This document shows positions 63,514 through 64,000 of a stretch of 64,000 nt of DNA, in pieces; the stretch's first letter is position 1, and each line of letters opens with the position of its first letter. The DNA is from Ilumatobacter fluminis (GTDB lineage: Bacteria; Actinomycetota; Acidimicrobiia; Acidimicrobiales; Ilumatobacteraceae). The stretch lies in contig NZ_SOAU01000001.1 of the NCBI RefSeq assembly GCF_004364865.1, positions 2,046,001-2,110,000 on the forward strand, given 5' to 3'. A program made the position numbers and the translations under genes. The notes below the pieces were generated by a model that saw only the letters and a program-made list of their open reading frames with translations, was not told the DNA's origin and did no database searches.

Positions 63514-63538
63514 CCCGGCGCCGCTGACGCCGCGACAC

Positions 63539-63883
63539 TCAGTCGTCGTTCGTCGCCGACTGGCCCGTCTGGGCCTTGACGCTCACGAACGCCATGCGGA
63601 TGTTGGCGAGCGCGTCGGCCATCGTCTGGGCGTCGTCACCGAGACGCTCGCCCAGACCCTCGACCAGGAGTGCCATCGAGTCGATCGCCAGCTGAGCGGC
63701 GACCAGATCGGGTGTTTGCGACGACAGATGGATGGCGCCCAGCTCGTAGAGCCCCATGATGTGGTTGACGACGACGACCTCGGCGGGCACCTCGGCGAGG
63801 CGGGCCCGGGCTTCGGCCATCGCGGCTTCGATCTCGGCGGTCGATTCGGCGCCGTCGGGGGAGAGGTCGGTTTCGTCGGTCAC
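63539..63883 (-). CDS. DUF1844 family protein
   Basis: A 114-residue acidic protein with the DUF1844 core VVVVNHIMGLYELGAIHLSSQ, then LAIDSMALLVEGLGERLGDD and ALANIRMAFV. The family is widespread in actinobacteria, often near infC-rpmI-rplT, and has no established function. The GTG start is taken from the TAGGGT box 7 nt upstream (63891-63896, minus). A longer frame from 63967 would place the promoter inside the gene. The last gene fully inside the window on this strand. Confidence 0.85.
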   Translation of the reverse strand: MTDETDLSPDGAESTAEIEAAMAEARARLAEVPAEVVVVNHIMGLYELGAIHLSSQTPDLVAAQLAIDSMALLVEGLGERLGDDAQTMADALANIRMAFVSVKAQTGQSATNDD

Positions 63884-63890
63884 CTGCGAT

Positions 63891-63896
63891 ACCCTA
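63891..63896 (-). promoter_or_regulatory. -10 box, leaderless type
   Basis: TAGGGT on the minus strand, 7 nt before the GTG of the DUF1844 gene. Confidence 0.5.
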
Positions 63897-63938
63897 CCGA
63901 GGTCGGTCGTTTCGGCGACCGGCCACAATTGAGGCGAA

Positions 63939-63959
63939 GTGGGGCCCTCGGGCTCCCAC
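63939..63959 (+). other. Stem-loop in the right-end noncoding region
   Basis: GTGGG (63939-63943) can pair with CCCAC (63955-63959) around a GC-rich loop. No gene starts on the plus strand before the window ends. It may belong to the leader of a gene beyond the edge. Confidence 0.3.
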
Positions 63960-64000
63960 CCGGCCACCAGATCACCCTCGAGGCGATCATCAGGTGCGTC

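Overview
The window looks like chromosomal DNA of a high-GC actinobacterium. The gene order and protein families point to the class Acidimicrobiia (Ilumatobacter-like), but this is inference from the sequence alone. Supporting signs are actinobacteria-specific proteins (mIHF, DUF3151, DUF1844, GuaB1, an ATPase-degenerate PriA), frequent GTG starts, ATGA/GTGA overlaps, and many apparently leaderless promoters. I found no rRNA, tRNA, CRISPR array, transposase or prophage.

Left part (1-21 kb): short, mostly independent units. They are a LysR fragment, panC, a P1 peptidase, an acyltransferase, two phosphatase/membrane genes, heme A synthase (ctaA) with a J-domain protein, Sua5, hydrolases, guaB1-cmk-plsC, an M18 aminopeptidase, pyk, an MFS transporter, a TPR-GGDEF protein, a DUF3151/mobA/rhodanese/RNase D run and an orphan ParA.

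Middle (22-36 kb): the conserved actinobacterial series alaS-ruvX-mltG-aroE / aroC-aroB / aroQ-pepQ-efp-nusB. It is interrupted after aroB by an accessory block (GNAT, YozG/DUF2975 pair, aldo/keto reductase, decayed toxin-antitoxin relic, DUF222-HNH protein, palindromic repeats). aroK is missing from its usual place between aroC and aroB. A second accessory block (two GT-C-like membrane proteins, an amidohydrolase, a membrane-anchored protein, a phosphatase) lies between nusB and pyrR.

Right part (43-63 kb): a pyrimidine operon pyrR-pyrB-pyrC-carA-carB-pyrD with a PyrR-type RNA site in its leader. Two repeat-built ORFs fill the pyrB/pyrC and pyrC/carA gaps and overlap the stop before and the start after. 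Then follow mihF-gmk-rpoZ-coaBC-metK-priA, an HNH gene, an RsmC-like methyltransferase, def-fmt-rsmB-mogA, cdd, hisG, a cold-shock-like protein, an alkyltransferase-like protein and a DUF1844 gene.

The most notable system-level signals are: (i) a uniform TA(G/C)NNT box 6-9 nt before the start codon of about 25 genes, implying widespread leaderless mRNAs, some sharing their -10 with the stop codon of the gene before or with a divergent promoter; (ii) the repeat-built, translationally coupled spacer ORFs in the pyr operon; (iii) the PyrR leader; (iv) several palindromic intergenic repeat families.
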